Source: an uncultured Oleiphilaceae bacterium
Lineage (GTDB): Bacteria; Pseudomonadota; Gammaproteobacteria; Pseudomonadales; Oleiphilaceae
Direction: 5' to 3'
NCBI GenBank assembly: GCA_913060665.1
Contig: CAJXUY010000006.1
Location: forward strand, 1-64,000
DNA length: 64,000 bases
Shown piece after piece: positions 1-9,119 of the stretch; the stretch's first letter is position 1, and every line of letters starts with the position of its first letter. A model generated the notes under the pieces. The model saw only the letters and a program-made list of their open reading frames with translations, was not told where the DNA came from and made no database searches. A program made the position numbers and the translations under genes.

Positions 1-94
1 TTGATGAAAGGAGGCACGACTGGAATCAGGGTTGGGGGCTTTGAGGCCTCGGTGTAGCGAGCTCCTCGATTCCGCTGCGCTGCATCGCGGCTAC
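1..94. repeat. REP-like palindromic repeat, copy 1 (5' end off window)
   Basis: This is the first of two near-identical units that recur with a 130-base period. Each unit is an imperfect palindrome. The left arm reads like TTGATGAAAGGAGGCACGAC and the right arm closes with GCATCGCGGCTAC, whose complement GTAGCC begins the left arm of full copies. The GTAGCC of this copy would lie before the window. Related copies are at 125-224, 1000-1033, 28845-28880 and 34356-34477. Confidence 0.75.
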
Positions 95-124
95 GGGATT
101 GTGTGCATGGAGTGAACTGCATTT

Positions 125-224
125 GTAGCCTTGATGAAAGGAGGCACGACTGGAATCAGGGTTGGGGGCTTTGAGGCCTCGGTGTGGCGGGTTCCTCGAT
201 TCCGCTGCGCTGCATCGCGGCTAC
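125..224. repeat. REP-like palindromic repeat, copy 2
   Basis: This is a complete unit that starts with GTAGCC and ends with GGCTAC. It differs from copy 1 at only a few bases. The inner part carries a second short palindrome around TTTGAGGCCTC. The unit can fold into a long imperfect hairpin, as REP or BIME elements do. No transposase is adjacent, so any mobilising enzyme would have to act in trans. Confidence 0.75.
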
Positions 225-276
225 AGGGTTGTGTGCATAGCGTAACGTGGTAACGTGTGCCCATAACGTAGGCTGC

Positions 277-296
277 ACATGTTAACCGTAACATGT
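277..296. promoter_or_regulatory. Perfect inverted repeat upstream of fklB
   Basis: ACATGTTA, a 4-base spacer, then TAACATGT form an exact 8-base dyad about 45 bases before the fklB start. Its size and place fit an operator for a dimeric regulator. No regulator is identified. Confidence 0.35.
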
Positions 297-340
297 TAGA
301 CTGCGCGGGTTTTTAAATTTTTAAACTTTAAGTGAGTAAT

Positions 341-961
341 ATGTCTGATAAATACACTACCGTTGAAGAGCGCGTAAGCTACGGTATCGGCCGTCAAATG
401 GGCGACCAGTTAGCGAGCAACCCTTTTGAAGGTCTACATATCGATTCTGTACTGAACGGTCTAGCGGATGCGTTAAATGGTCAGGCGAGCCCTGTTCCAC
501 AAGAACTAATGGAAGCAGCCTTCCAAGAGATCAGCGCTAAGATGCAAGCTCAACAAGCTGAGCAAGCAAAAGAGCTATCTGCTGAAGGTGAAAAATTCCT
601 AGCAGAAAATGCAAAGCGTGATGAAGTAACCGTGACTGAGTCTGGCCTGCAATACGAAGTAATAACCGCAGCTGAAGGCGAAAAACCAGTCCAGGCATCG
701 ACTGTACGTACTCATTACCACGGCACCCTGATCAATGGTGAAGTATTTGATAGTTCATACGACCGTGGTCAACCTGCTGAATTCCCAGTAGGCGGGGTAA
801 TCGCTGGTTGGACTGAAGCTCTTCAAATGATGAGTGTGGGTTCTAAATGGCGCCTATACGTGCCATATAACCTTGCATACGGTGAGCAAGGTGCAGGTGG
901 TGCAATCGGGCCATACTCGACATTGATTTTTGATGTTGAGTTGTTAGAAATTCTTGGTTAA
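341..961 (+). CDS. fklB: FKBP-type peptidyl-prolyl cis-trans isomerase, FklB-like
   Basis: This enzyme isomerises Xaa-Pro peptide bonds and helps protein folding. The N-terminal helical dimerisation part spans about residues 1-95 and the FKBP domain about 115-205. The FKBP domain shows FDSSYDRG, the VIAGW segment, and VPYNLAYGEQG near the end. There is no signal peptide, so a cytoplasmic FklB type is likelier than periplasmic FkpA. An upstream in-frame GTG at 332 is possible. I chose ATG 341 because it gives 206 residues, the length of E. coli FklB, and a GTGAG stretch precedes it. The gene is flanked by repeats and seems monocistronic. Confidence 0.9.
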   Translation: MSDKYTTVEERVSYGIGRQMGDQLASNPFEGLHIDSVLNGLADALNGQASPVPQELMEAAFQEISAKMQAQQAEQAKELSAEGEKFLAENAKRDEVTVTESGLQYEVITAAEGEKPVQASTVRTHYHGTLINGEVFDSSYDRGQPAEFPVGGVIAGWTEALQMMSVGSKWRLYVPYNLAYGEQGAGGAIGPYSTLIFDVELLEILG

Positions 962-999
962 TTTCTAGTGTCTCTGCGTAGTTGAGGGGGTAATAAGAA

Positions 1000-1033
1000 C
1001 CCCCTTGATTACGCTTCGCTTCATCACGGCTAC
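1000..1033. repeat. REP-like repeat, half copy
   Basis: This is a right-arm-type sequence (CTTGATT ... TTCATCACGGCTAC) 40 bases after the fklB stop. The preceding AGGGGG and the CCCCCT at its start form a short stem, so it may also help end fklB transcription. Confidence 0.5.
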
Positions 1034-1177
1034 GATTTTTAGTGCGCCTTACTCCCTTCGATACACCCCGTTACACTCCTTTTCATTTACTCACTATCCC
1101 TTACTCTTTTATCGTAGAACATCCGCTAATCTTCTCTTATTATTTAATTGTGGATTTGAGTAGTATCCCCCTTATAA

Positions 1178-1210
1178 GCGGCGGGTTAAGTTGTACCGCC
1201 GCTGTTTTTT
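1178..1210 (+). terminator. Rho-independent terminator
   Basis: GCGGCGG and CCGCCGC pair perfectly over 7 bases around an 11-base loop, followed by TGTTTTTT. It lies between fklB and the phzF-like gene. The 396-base gap 962-1357 holds this, the next terminator and the half repeat, but no convincing gene. Confidence 0.75.
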
Positions 1211-1263
1211 GTCGGAAGATCAAATCCAACCCCTTTCAAGTTTCATGCCTTTCTGTTATTTTT

Positions 1264-1296
1264 AGGCGACGCCTCATAGAGCCGTCGCCTTTTTTA
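1264..1296 (+). terminator. Second rho-independent terminator
   Basis: AGGCGAC and GTCGCCT pair over 7 bases around a 13-base loop, and a run of Ts follows. It is only 54 bases after the previous terminator, so it either insulates the phzF-like gene or ends a short transcript that starts between the two. Confidence 0.75.
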
Positions 1297-1357
1297 TGTC
1301 TAGCGTTTACGTCAATCACAAAAAACAGAGCGCCTAAAAACACAGAGTACTCAGCCC

Positions 1358-2152
1358 ATGCCAGAAATATCTATTTTTCAAATTGATGCATTCTCCAATA
1401 AAGTATTCGGCGGCAACCCTGCGGCAGTTTGTGTGCTAGACAGTGCGATTAGTGAAACGTTGATGCAGCAAATAGCCAAAGAAAACAATCTACCTGAAAC
1501 CGCGTTTATTGCGCCAAACGAGACTGGTTGGGATATTCGATGGTTTACCCCCAAGCTTGAAGTGCCGTTATGCGGTCATGCAACGCTCGCGTCAGCCTAT
1601 GTGATTTTTAATGAACTTTCGTTTAGCGGTACTGAAATCAAGTTTCAGTCGCAAAGCGGTGAACTCAGGGTACAGAAGTCAGGTGATTTACTCACCCTCG
1701 ACTTCCCTGCTATGAAATATATCAACTGCGATGAATTACCCGATAGCCTAACAAAAGGCTTAGGCGTACTACCCGCATCCGTTTTTAGGGTAGATTCAGA
1801 CCCAAACTACTTCGCGGTATATGAATCAGAAGAGCAGATTACAGCGCTTAAGCCTGACTTAGAAAAGCTCGAACAGTTGCACCCTTATGGGGTGGTGATT
1901 ACTGCGCTTGGTAACCATTATGACTGTGTTTCACGTTATTTTTTGCCCAGCTTCAATATTCCCGAAGATCCGGTTACGGGATCAATTCACTGTGCATTAG
2001 TGCCTTATTGGTCTGCCAAGCTCAATAAACAAACCATCAAGGCAGCTCAGTTCTCTGAGAGCGGCGGAGAGTTGTTCTGTGAAAACAATGGCAGCAGAGT
2101 ATTAATATCAGGCCATGCTACTAAATATTTACAAGGGAAAATCTTTATATAG
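1358..2152 (+). CDS. PhzF-family isomerase/epimerase-like protein
   Basis: This is a PhzF-like protein with the DapF-type double fold, 264 residues, the usual size. The family motifs are all visible: NLPETAF with the catalytic-type Glu47, PLCGHATLASAY, and EDPVTGSIHCAL near residue 210. Family members isomerise small acids, as PhzF does in phenazine synthesis. No phenazine genes are nearby, so the substrate is unknown and a phenazine role should not be assumed. ATG 1358 is the natural start, although no strong ribosome binding site precedes it. Upstream are two terminators, so it probably has its own promoter. Confidence 0.88.
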   Translation: MPEISIFQIDAFSNKVFGGNPAAVCVLDSAISETLMQQIAKENNLPETAFIAPNETGWDIRWFTPKLEVPLCGHATLASAYVIFNELSFSGTEIKFQSQSGELRVQKSGDLLTLDFPAMKYINCDELPDSLTKGLGVLPASVFRVDSDPNYFAVYESEEQITALKPDLEKLEQLHPYGVVITALGNHYDCVSRYFLPSFNIPEDPVTGSIHCALVPYWSAKLNKQTIKAAQFSESGGELFCENNGSRVLISGHATKYLQGKIFI

Positions 2153-2415
2153 CCGCTCGTAAATAATGATTGACCGCAGCTTCTTCACCATATGAAGCTG
2201 CATTTTATCATGCTCCTACTGACGCACAGTGTAAAACAGCTTTGCTTTTTGCGCACAATTTATCGCTGGTGTCATCTCGCCTTCCTTCAATATATTCCAG
2301 TCAAATAAAAACCGTTAAATTGATCTAAACCAAGTCTACTATCAGATTTCAAATCTAAGATGGAAATTATCTATTTTTGCGTCTAACACCCCGCTCACGC
2401 TATACGGAGACAACA

Positions 2416-2982
2416 ATGAACAAAAAGCTCAAAGCTTTTGCACTTGCTTTCTTACTCTTAACGCTTATAACAGGTATCCTCCTAGGCTTTACCCTGGGGC
2501 TGACACACCCCCTCCCCTGGGTTCTGGTTATCGCATTAGCGTTAGTTATTACGCTCAACAAAAAATCGACTGAGAGTCAATTTGTAACCTGGAAAGATGA
2601 GTATAGTGTCGGTATCAAAGCCATAGATGACGATCATAAAATGCTGTTAAAACTAATCAACCAGCTGCAAACATCATCGCTTTACTATACTGGTGAAGAT
2701 TTCGACAAAACGGCGTTAAATGAATTACTCGAATATACCAAGTTCCACTTCTCCCGCGAAGAGAAGATGATGGAAGAAAACGGCTACCCAGGCTTCGAAG
2801 CTCACCGTAAACAGCACGTTAATATGACTGATGAAGTAGTCAGAAAAGTAAACGAATATGAAGCGGATAGCGAAAAAACGGTTGAAGATCTTTTAGATTA
2901 CCTCAAGAAATGGCTGATTAATCATATTGGTGGCACCGATAAGAAATACAGCGCATTCTTAATTGAGAAAGGCCTCAAGTAG
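2416..2982 (+). CDS. Membrane-anchored bacteriohemerythrin
   Basis: This is an oxygen-binding diiron domain tethered to the inner membrane. Two hydrophobic segments (about residues 5-28 and 33-48) precede a hemerythrin domain at about 58-185. All seven ligands are present: His74, His111, Glu115, His130, His134, His170 and Asp175. An in-frame TTG at 2377 would add 13 residues. I preferred ATG 2416 because GGAGA sits 5 bases before it and the product then starts MNKK directly ahead of the first membrane segment. Such proteins sense or carry O2. No signalling partner is adjacent, so the role (O2 store, delivery or sensor) is open. Confidence 0.88.
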   Translation: MNKKLKAFALAFLLLTLITGILLGFTLGLTHPLPWVLVIALALVITLNKKSTESQFVTWKDEYSVGIKAIDDDHKMLLKLINQLQTSSLYYTGEDFDKTALNELLEYTKFHFSREEKMMEENGYPGFEAHRKQHVNMTDEVVRKVNEYEADSEKTVEDLLDYLKKWLINHIGGTDKKYSAFLIEKGLK

Positions 2983-3045
2983 CCCATTTCGAGCAGTAGC
3001 TAACCCATAAACGTCTGCCTATACTTGTAGCGATCAAGTAAAACT

Positions 3046-3078
3046 GTATCAGGTGGCCATTTTTGAACCACCTGATAC
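3046..3078. other. Perfect 11-bp hairpin
   Basis: GTATCAGGTGG and CCACCTGATAC pair perfectly around an 11-base loop. The hairpin ends 24 bases before the DUF2970 gene. It has no T-run on the plus strand. It could be a weak terminator for the hemerythrin gene or an mRNA leader element. Confidence 0.45.
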
Positions 3079-3102
3079 GGTCTAAACGTTTGGATTACTA
3101 CA

Positions 3103-3351
3103 ATGACCACACCTAAAAATACACCCGCCTCTAGTTCTACCGATTCCCCCTCCACTAAAGCGACACTAACGTTCTGGCAAACACTTGTCAGTGTGCTCTA
3201 TGCAATGCTCGGCGTTCAGGGCAAAAAGAACGCCCAGGCAAGTCTCGAAGAAGGACGCATCGGCATGTTTATTTTTGTCGGGCTGCTAGTGGTTGGCTGC
3301 TTTATACTGGTAGTTGCACTGGTTGCTTACTTGGCTATTTCTAGTGGGTAG
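3103..3351 (+). CDS. DUF2970 family small membrane protein
   Basis: This is an 82-residue protein. A polar Ser/Thr-rich start (residues 1-22) is followed by the family core: FWQTLVSVLYAMLGVQG at about 25-41, an EEGR motif, and one strong membrane helix at about 54-78. DUF2970 proteins are small inner-membrane proteins of unknown function, common in beta- and gammaproteobacteria. ATG 3103 matches the family length. There is no operon partner, since the next gene starts 600 bases on. Confidence 0.85.
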   Translation: MTTPKNTPASSSTDSPSTKATLTFWQTLVSVLYAMLGVQGKKNAQASLEEGRIGMFIFVGLLVVGCFILVVALVAYLAISSG

Positions 3352-3867
3352 TAAAGCGCCTTTTTAGCCTACCTGAAAGCCGTTGCTCTTCGCCCTAAAC
3401 TAACCATAACACTCTATAGCCGTAATCAGGCGTTCAACTCAGCAATGGAGTGTGTAGGAGAGGCTAAGTATTCTACGTGATACTTCTTGGAAGGTGCCAC
3501 ACACACGTCAGGACCATACTAAGCAATCGTCCCACACATCAATTAAGACTCGGCCAGTAAGGCTAACGGAATCTTTCGTTCCAAACTCAATAAGAGCGAT
3601 CCTTATTGGCCGAGTCACATTCTCAAATATGGGTCAGAGTCACTTAAAAATCAAGATTATCTAAAGTTCAAAATTTCATAAGAAAAGTGATTAACATACT
3701 CAATGCTTATGTAAGAGGCCCTTCTCTTGCTTCTTGGCACCCTGAATTAGGCTATTGTGTGCAATACTGGTCCAAACCTTCTCGCTCAAGAATCCATTAC
3801 CCCACACCTTCCACTGCTCACGCAGGGCTTATATCGGCCCACCGTAATTATCCCTCACATAGTTTTC
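3352..3867. other. Gene-poor stretch before the mnh operon
   Basis: No convincing gene is seen here; the open frame at 3687-3890 has no recognisable protein character. The stretch holds the long hairpin at 3547-3616. Near 3630 it also has the string GGGTCAGAGTC, which resembles sequence often found beside IS200/RAYT-like elements. It may be the scar of a lost mobile element. Confidence 0.4.
3547..3616. repeat. Long inverted repeat (16-bp arms)
   Basis: GACTCGGCCAGTAAGG and CCTTATTGGCCGAGTC pair with a single G-T exception around a 38-base loop. The loop itself contains a small GGAA/TTCC stem. There is no T-run. It could be a MITE-like remnant or a structured RNA upstream of mnh. Confidence 0.6.
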
Positions 3868-3896
3868 TTTACTCCTTTAGCATTTATTAGTATAAA
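3868..3896 (+). promoter_or_regulatory. Sigma-70 promoter of the mnh operon
   Basis: TTTACT and TATAAA (within TATAAAAT) are separated by exactly 17 bases. Transcription would start near 3903 and give a leader of about 45 bases before the mnhA ATG. A GGAG lies 12 bases before that ATG, which is rather far. Confidence 0.6.
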
Positions 3897-3947
3897 ATCA
3901 GTCTATTATTAGTCTTATCCTCGTTTAATCTGGAGTCATCCCATCTT

Positions 3948-6743
3948 ATGAACCTGCTATGGGTCGTACTATTACCGCTTATTGGCACCTTAGTCCCCTT
4001 ATTTACAGAGCGTTTCGGGCGCAGTGTCTGCGCTTTTTCCGTTGCAATACTACCCGCCTGGTCACTGGCTCTGGTGCTAATGTATGCAGGGGATGTATTT
4101 GATGGACAGGCGATTCGACAATCCATTGAATGGATCCCCACGATGGGGCTGGATCTCTCTTTTCGCCTTGATGGACTTTCACTGTTATTCCTTTTATTGA
4201 TTCTCGGCATTGGCCTTCTCGTCGTCCTTTATGCTCGCTACTATCTTTCAGAAAAGGACTCGATGGGGCGCTTCTACGCTTACTTGATTCTATTTATGAC
4301 CGCCATGGTAGGCATCGTCATATCAAATAACCTAATTCAACTATGGATGTTTTGGGAACTCACTAGTATTAGTTCATTTTTGCTCATCAGTTTCTGGTCC
4401 CATAAGTCAGAAGCTCGAAAAGGCGCGAGAATGGCGTTAACAGTGACTGGTGCAGGAGGGCTTGCGCTGCTAGCAGGGCTGCTCTTAATCGGTAATATTG
4501 TCGGTAGCTATGACCTCGATACGGTACTCGCTAATGGCGACCTGATTCGATCACACTCCATTTATCCAGTCGCATTAATATTGGTGCTGTTAGGCGCGTT
4601 CACAAAATCAGCGCAGTTCCCGTTTCATTTCTGGCTACCTCACGCCATGTCTGCACCAACACCAGTAAGTGCTTACTTACACTCTGCAACAATGGTTAAA
4701 GCAGGTATTTTCCTAATGGCCCGCTTTTACCCAGTATTAGCGGGAACAGATTTATGGTTTATGATTGTCAGTCTAACCGGGCTCACAACGCTGCTATTAG
4801 GGGCTTATATCGCCCTATTTAAACATGACCTTAAGGGGCTTCTGGCATATTCAACCATCAGCCATCTTGGGTTGATTACCCTTCTATTAGGTCTCAACTC
4901 AGACCTTGCGGCTGTCGCAGCGGTATTTCATATCATCAACCATGCAACGTTTAAAGCATCGCTATTTATGGCTGCCGGTATCATCGATCATGAGTCTGGT
5001 TCCAGAGATATGCGAAAACTGAACGGCCTATGGAAGTACATGCCCTATACCGCAACACTTGCCATCGTAGCTGCCCTATCCATGGCGGGGGTACCACTAT
5101 TAAACGGGTTTTTATCTAAAGAGATGTTTTTTGCCGAGACACTTAATCAAAGTATGCTGGGTTCTCTCTCATGGATCGTGCCGCTTCTGGCAACCCTCGG
5201 CGCCGCATTTTCGGTCGCTTACTCGTTACGTTTTATTCACGATGTATTCTTTAACGGTGAGCCGATAGATCTACCTAAAACGCCTAAAGAACCGCCACGC
5301 TATATGAAGGTACCAGTCGAAATATTAGTCGCCCTCTGTTTATTAGTAGGAGTCTTTCCTGCCTACGTGGTCGGTGACCTATTAAATGTCGCATCTTTAG
5401 CGGTTATTACTCATGACGCGCCCACTTATAGTCTAGCGGTATGGCATGGTTTTAATATTCCGTTGTTCATGAGTTTAGCGGCAATGGTCGGAGGCGCAAC
5501 GATTTACTATAACCGCCGCCACCTATTTCAGTTCCAATCTCACTTCGACGAAGCTGATGCAAAGCATATTTTTGAAGGCGTCGTTCAGTCAATTGTCAAC
5601 GCCTCCCAACGCATGATAAAAACTCTAGAGAACGGTTCGCTACAGCGATATATCTCGTTACTACTACTATTCACCCTCGTCATGGGCGCATTACCTCTAC
5701 TTGATCTAACCCAAAATGCAGGATCACGCCCTCAGATACCCCTCGATGGCGTCGCGCTAACCGGTGCTTTTTTAATGATATTAAGTGCCATTGCAACCGT
5801 CATATGGCATCGAAGACGTTTTCTTGCGCTTATATTTCTTTCAGTTGTGGGGTTAATCGTATCATTGGTCTTTGCTCAGTTCTCGGCACCTGATCTTGCA
5901 CTCACACAACTGTCAGTAGAAATAGTCACGATTATTCTATTGCTTTTAGCATTGTTCTTTTTGCCTCAAACCACGCAAAAAGAGTCAAGCCCGAGCCGAT
6001 TAAGTCGTGATTTGTTAATTTCAGGTTTAATCGGGTGCGTAATCGGGACAATCTGTTTCGCCATGCTGACCACTCCGTTAAGTACTATTTCCGATTTCTT
6101 TTTAGCCAACAGCAAAACCGGGGGCGGTGGCACCAATGTGGTCAACGTCATTCTGGTAGATTTCAGAGGCTTCGACACACTTGGAGAGATCACTGTATTG
6201 GGAATCGCCGCACTGGGTATATTTAAGCTGATTGCCAAAATGAGAATCTACATGCCGATTAGTGACGACAAAGGCCGAGCATGGAGCAATGACCCTCACC
6301 CAATGATGTTAGAAATGGTATCCCAGAGTCTTCTGCCTTTGGCACTGTTGGTATCCGTCTATATTTTCTTACGTGGACACAACGTACCAGGAGGGGGCTT
6401 TATTGCAGGCCTGATTACCTCGGTGGCGATTATTCAGCAATATATCGCCCACGGTGTTAAGTGGATCAAACCCCGCATTCATATCGACTATCAATGGCTC
6501 ATTGCGGGCGGGATATTGATTGCAACCGCGACAGGTTTAGGCAGTTGGATCTTTGATAAGCCATTTCTCAGCACGTGGTTTGACCACTTCCACTTACCAT
6601 GGATCGGGGAATTCGAACTGGCCAGTGCCATGTTATTTGATTTAGGGGTTTACCTAACCGTAGTGGGTGCTGTGATGCTAATACTCGCCAACCTAGGTAA
6701 GCTAACGACCAGCGAACGCGCTGAAATTAAGGAGAACGATTAA
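3948..6743 (+). CDS. mnhA: Mrp/Mnh Na+/H+ antiporter, fused subunits A and B
   Basis: This is the large subunit of the seven-component Mrp cation/proton antiporter in the inner membrane. At 931 residues it is about the sum of a separate MnhA (about 800) and MnhB (about 140). Residues about 60-450 form the NuoL-like proton-channel domain, with motifs such as [42 protein letters not shown] and [10 protein letters not shown]. The middle carries further helices, including [17 protein letters not shown]. From about 790 to the end, the [11 protein letters not shown] stretch is MnhB. No mnhB gene follows and mnhC overlaps the stop codon, so the fusion is real and replaces it. Confidence 0.93.
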   Translation: MNLLWVVLLPLIGTLVPLFTERFGRSVCAFSVAILPAWSLALVLMYAGDVFDGQAIRQSIEWIPTMGLDLSFRLDGLSLLFLLLILGIGLLVVLYARYYLSEKDSMGRFYAYLILFMTAMVGIVISNNLIQLWMFWELTSISSFLLISFWSHKSEARKGARMALTVTGAGGLALLAGLLLIGNIVGSYDLDTVLANGDLIRSHSIYPVALILVLLGAFTKSAQFPFHFWLPHAMSAPTPVSAYLHSATMVKAGIFLMARFYPVLAGTDLWFMIVSLTGLTTLLLGAYIALFKHDLKGLLAYSTISHLGLITLLLGLNSDLAAVAAVFHIINHATFKASLFMAAGIIDHESGSRDMRKLNGLWKYMPYTATLAIVAALSMAGVPLLNGFLSKEMFFAETLNQSMLGSLSWIVPLLATLGAAFSVAYSLRFIHDVFFNGEPIDLPKTPKEPPRYMKVPVEILVALCLLVGVFPAYVVGDLLNVASLAVITHDAPTYSLAVWHGFNIPLFMSLAAMVGGATIYYNRRHLFQFQSHFDEADAKHIFEGVVQSIVNASQRMIKTLENGSLQRYISLLLLFTLVMGALPLLDLTQNAGSRPQIPLDGVALTGAFLMILSAIATVIWHRRRFLALIFLSVVGLIVSLVFAQFSAPDLALTQLSVEIVTIILLLLALFFLPQTTQKESSPSRLSRDLLISGLIGCVIGTICFAMLTTPLSTISDFFLANSKTGGGGTNVVNVILVDFRGFDTLGEITVLGIAALGIFKLIAKMRIYMPISDDKGRAWSNDPHPMMLEMVSQSLLPLALLVSVYIFLRGHNVPGGGFIAGLITSVAIIQQYIAHGVKWIKPRIHIDYQWLIAGGILIATATGLGSWIFDKPFLSTWFDHFHLPWIGEFELASAMLFDLGVYLTVVGAVMLILANLGKLTTSERAEIKEND

Positions 6744-7108
6744 TGGAAGCTGTTTATGCGTTCTGTGTCGGCATACTCACTACCTGTGGGTTTTTTCTCG
6801 TGCTAAGAGGCCGAACATTTACCGTAGTCATAGGATTAACACTGCTCTCTTATGCCGTAAATCTGTTTCTTTTCGCCAGCGGTCGCCTAAAACTTGATGG
6901 CGCGGCGGTACTAGGGCAGTCAACAGATTATGGTGATCCATTACCTCAGGCACTGGTGCTCACCGCCATCGTTATAGGCTTTGCCATGACCGCGTTTGTG
7001 GTGATATTAGCAATGCGCTCGCGCGCAGATCAGGGCAATGACCATGTAGACGGGCAAATTCCAGCCCAATCAACCAAAGCCACCGCTTCACACAAGAGGA
7101 ATAGTTAA
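6743..7108 (+). CDS. mnhC: Mrp/Mnh antiporter subunit C (NuoK-like)
   Basis: This is a 121-residue subunit with three membrane helices, homologous to NuoK of complex I. The conserved segment DPLPQALVLTAIVIGFA is at about residues 55-75. Its ATG overlaps the mnhA stop (TAATG), which suggests translational coupling. The polar tail after residue 90 is typical of MnhC. It works in the membrane complex with the D and A subunits. Confidence 0.93.
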   Translation: MEAVYAFCVGILTTCGFFLVLRGRTFTVVIGLTLLSYAVNLFLFASGRLKLDGAAVLGQSTDYGDPLPQALVLTAIVIGFAMTAFVVILAMRSRADQGNDHVDGQIPAQSTKATASHKRNS

Positions 7109-8616
7109 TGCAGCACTTACCTATTCTTCCCATTTTATTACCGATGCTGGCGGGGGTATTAATGTTACTTCCGCCTTTAAGTAATTCGATTACCCGACAC
7201 CGTATTTTTGCTGTGTCTGTAACGGTAATACTTGTCATTACATCAGTCCTTCTATTGCTCACCAGCCATCAGCAAGGCACCCAAATGTATATTCTGGGTG
7301 GCTGGCAACCGCCGTTCGGTATTGCGCTCGTCGCCGACAGGCTCTCAACCATGATGGTACTACTGACGTCAGTGCTTGGCTTAGGGGCGCAGTTATACGC
7401 CTGCGCGGGTGATGATAACGACGGCATGTACTTTCATCCGTTGTTTATGTTTCAAATCATGGGGGTTAATGGCGCATTTCTGACCGGCGATATCTTTAAT
7501 CTGTTCGTATTTTTTGAAGTGTTGCTCATCGCATCTTATGCACTATTAATACACGGGGGCAGTAAACAAAAAACTAAAGCCAATGTGCACTATGTGATTT
7601 TGAACTTAGTCGGATCGAGTATATTCCTATTTGCGCTAGGCATTCTATACGGCACTATCGGCTCACTTAATATGGCAGATATGGCCAGCAAAGTACGCTT
7701 GCTGGGCGAACATGAGCAAGCACTGGCAAAAGCTGGCGGGCTATTGTTGTTGGTAGTGTTTGGACTCAAAGCCGCACTTTTGCCTTTGCACTTTTGGCTA
7801 CCTAAAACCTATGCGGCTGCCAGCGCTCCCGTTGCAGCACTGTTTGCCATCATGACAAAGGTGGGGATTTACAGTATTTTACGAGTACATGCGGTCATTT
7901 TCGGCGAAGACGCTGGCGCGCTTGCAAGTATCGCTATTCCATGGTTGTGGCCATTATCGATCTTAACATTAATCATGGGGGCCATCGGCGTGCTCGCCAG
8001 CCCCAACTTAAGGTTAACCGTTGCCAACTTAGTCATTGTCTCAGTCGGGACATTAATGATAGCTATTGCAATGCAAAGAGAATCCGCTACATCCGCAGCG
8101 CTCTATTATATGATACATACAACTCTCGTCACTGGGGCTCTATTTTTGCTAGCTGACCTTATTAGCAAGCAACGGGGTAAGGCAGAAGACCGTTATGTTA
8201 TCGCCCGTAAAATGAAGCATGGAAAAGTCATTGGCATTGCATTCTTCATCGCAGCACTCACAGTAGTCGGTATGCCGCCACTATCAGGTTTTGTAGGTAA
8301 AACACTTCTATTACAAGCCACCCAAGGTATGAATGAAATCGCCTGGGTATGGCCTACTATTCTAATAGCAGGGCTTGCGTCTCTAGTCGCGATCTCCCGT
8401 GCCGGCACTACGATTTTCTGGCGATATGCGGGAGAAAGCACCAATGACGAACCTATACCTCCACTGAAGCTTATTGCAGTGACGCTACTGCTATCTGCAT
8501 CGCCGCTATTGGTGATATTTGGAGGCCCGGTTACCGACTTCACCAATCTAGCTGCTGCCCAATTACATGATTCCGCTCAGTCAATCGATGCGCTGCTTCC
8601 GGGAGGTATTGAATAA
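7108..8616 (+). CDS. mnhD: Mrp/Mnh antiporter subunit D (NuoN/M-like)
   Basis: This is a 502-residue polytopic protein of the proton-conducting transporter family. Visible motifs are GDIFNLFVFFEVLLIASYALL, LPLHFWLPKTYAAASAPVAALFAIMTKVGIY and the GMPPLSGFVGK loop near residue 390. Conserved Glu (in FFEV) and Lys (in MTKV) residues of the proton path are present. The start overlaps the mnhC stop (TAATG) and the stop overlaps mnhE in the same way. The pairing of A and D homologues distinguishes Mrp from complex I, which would be surrounded by other nuo genes. Confidence 0.93.
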   Translation: MQHLPILPILLPMLAGVLMLLPPLSNSITRHRIFAVSVTVILVITSVLLLLTSHQQGTQMYILGGWQPPFGIALVADRLSTMMVLLTSVLGLGAQLYACAGDDNDGMYFHPLFMFQIMGVNGAFLTGDIFNLFVFFEVLLIASYALLIHGGSKQKTKANVHYVILNLVGSSIFLFALGILYGTIGSLNMADMASKVRLLGEHEQALAKAGGLLLLVVFGLKAALLPLHFWLPKTYAAASAPVAALFAIMTKVGIYSILRVHAVIFGEDAGALASIAIPWLWPLSILTLIMGAIGVLASPNLRLTVANLVIVSVGTLMIAIAMQRESATSAALYYMIHTTLVTGALFLLADLISKQRGKAEDRYVIARKMKHGKVIGIAFFIAALTVVGMPPLSGFVGKTLLLQATQGMNEIAWVWPTILIAGLASLVAISRAGTTIFWRYAGESTNDEPIPPLKLIAVTLLLSASPLLVIFGGPVTDFTNLAAAQLHDSAQSIDALLPGGIE

Positions 8617-9119
8617 TGAAAACCAAACCTCGTTTTCGTTTACTGCCCATGCCAGTTCACTCGCTATTGCTGTTTATTGTCTGGCTATTGCTCAACAATA
8701 CAGTCGCACCTGGGCATTTAGTGCTCGCTGCTTTTTTAGCAATAGGCATTCCCTTGCTCACCGCAGGTATGCAAGATCCTCAACCAAGCTTTCGTAAACC
8801 CTTACTCACTATACGCTACACCCTAATAGTCATTGGTGACATTATTGTCGCTAACTTTGAAGTGGCACTATTGGTAGTCGGGCCATCTAAAAGGCTGAAC
8901 CCGGCATTTATCGCGGTTCCGCTAAATATTCAACATGAGCTACCCATTACCATCCTCGCCAGCACGGTATCTTTAACGCCGGGCACGGTAAGCGCAGAGA
9001 TATCCGACGATAAAAAATGGCTCTATGTACATGTACTTCATTTAACCAATAAAGAAGCGCTTATTACCCTAATCAAGCAACGTTATGAGCGACCACTTAT
9101 GGAGATTTTCGAATGTTAA
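8616..9119 (+). CDS. mnhE: Mrp/Mnh antiporter subunit E
   Basis: This is a 167-residue subunit with two or three N-terminal membrane helices and a small soluble C-terminal domain. The family signature LANSVSLTPGT-like stretch appears as ILASTVSLTPGTVSAEI at about residues 110-126, followed by LYVHVLH. The ATG overlaps the mnhD stop. The gene ends inside the start of mnhF with a 7-base overlap, so the operon is tightly coupled here. Confidence 0.92.
   Translation: MKTKPRFRLLPMPVHSLLLFIVWLLLNNTVAPGHLVLAAFLAIGIPLLTAGMQDPQPSFRKPLLTIRYTLIVIGDIIVANFEVALLVVGPSKRLNPAFIAVPLNIQHELPITILASTVSLTPGTVSAEISDDKKWLYVHVLHLTNKEALITLIKQRYERPLMEIFEC

Noticed and set aside
91-294. Minus-strand open frame of 67 codons
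   Set aside because: It is built from the REP-like repeat and its flank; the sequence has no protein character.
1042-1386. Open frame of 114 codons
   Set aside because: It runs through two terminators and into the phzF-like gene in another frame, starts in the half repeat, and has no domain-like sequence.
3687-3890. Open frame of 67 codons before mnhA
   Set aside because: No ribosome site, low-complexity composition, and it runs up to the mnh promoter.
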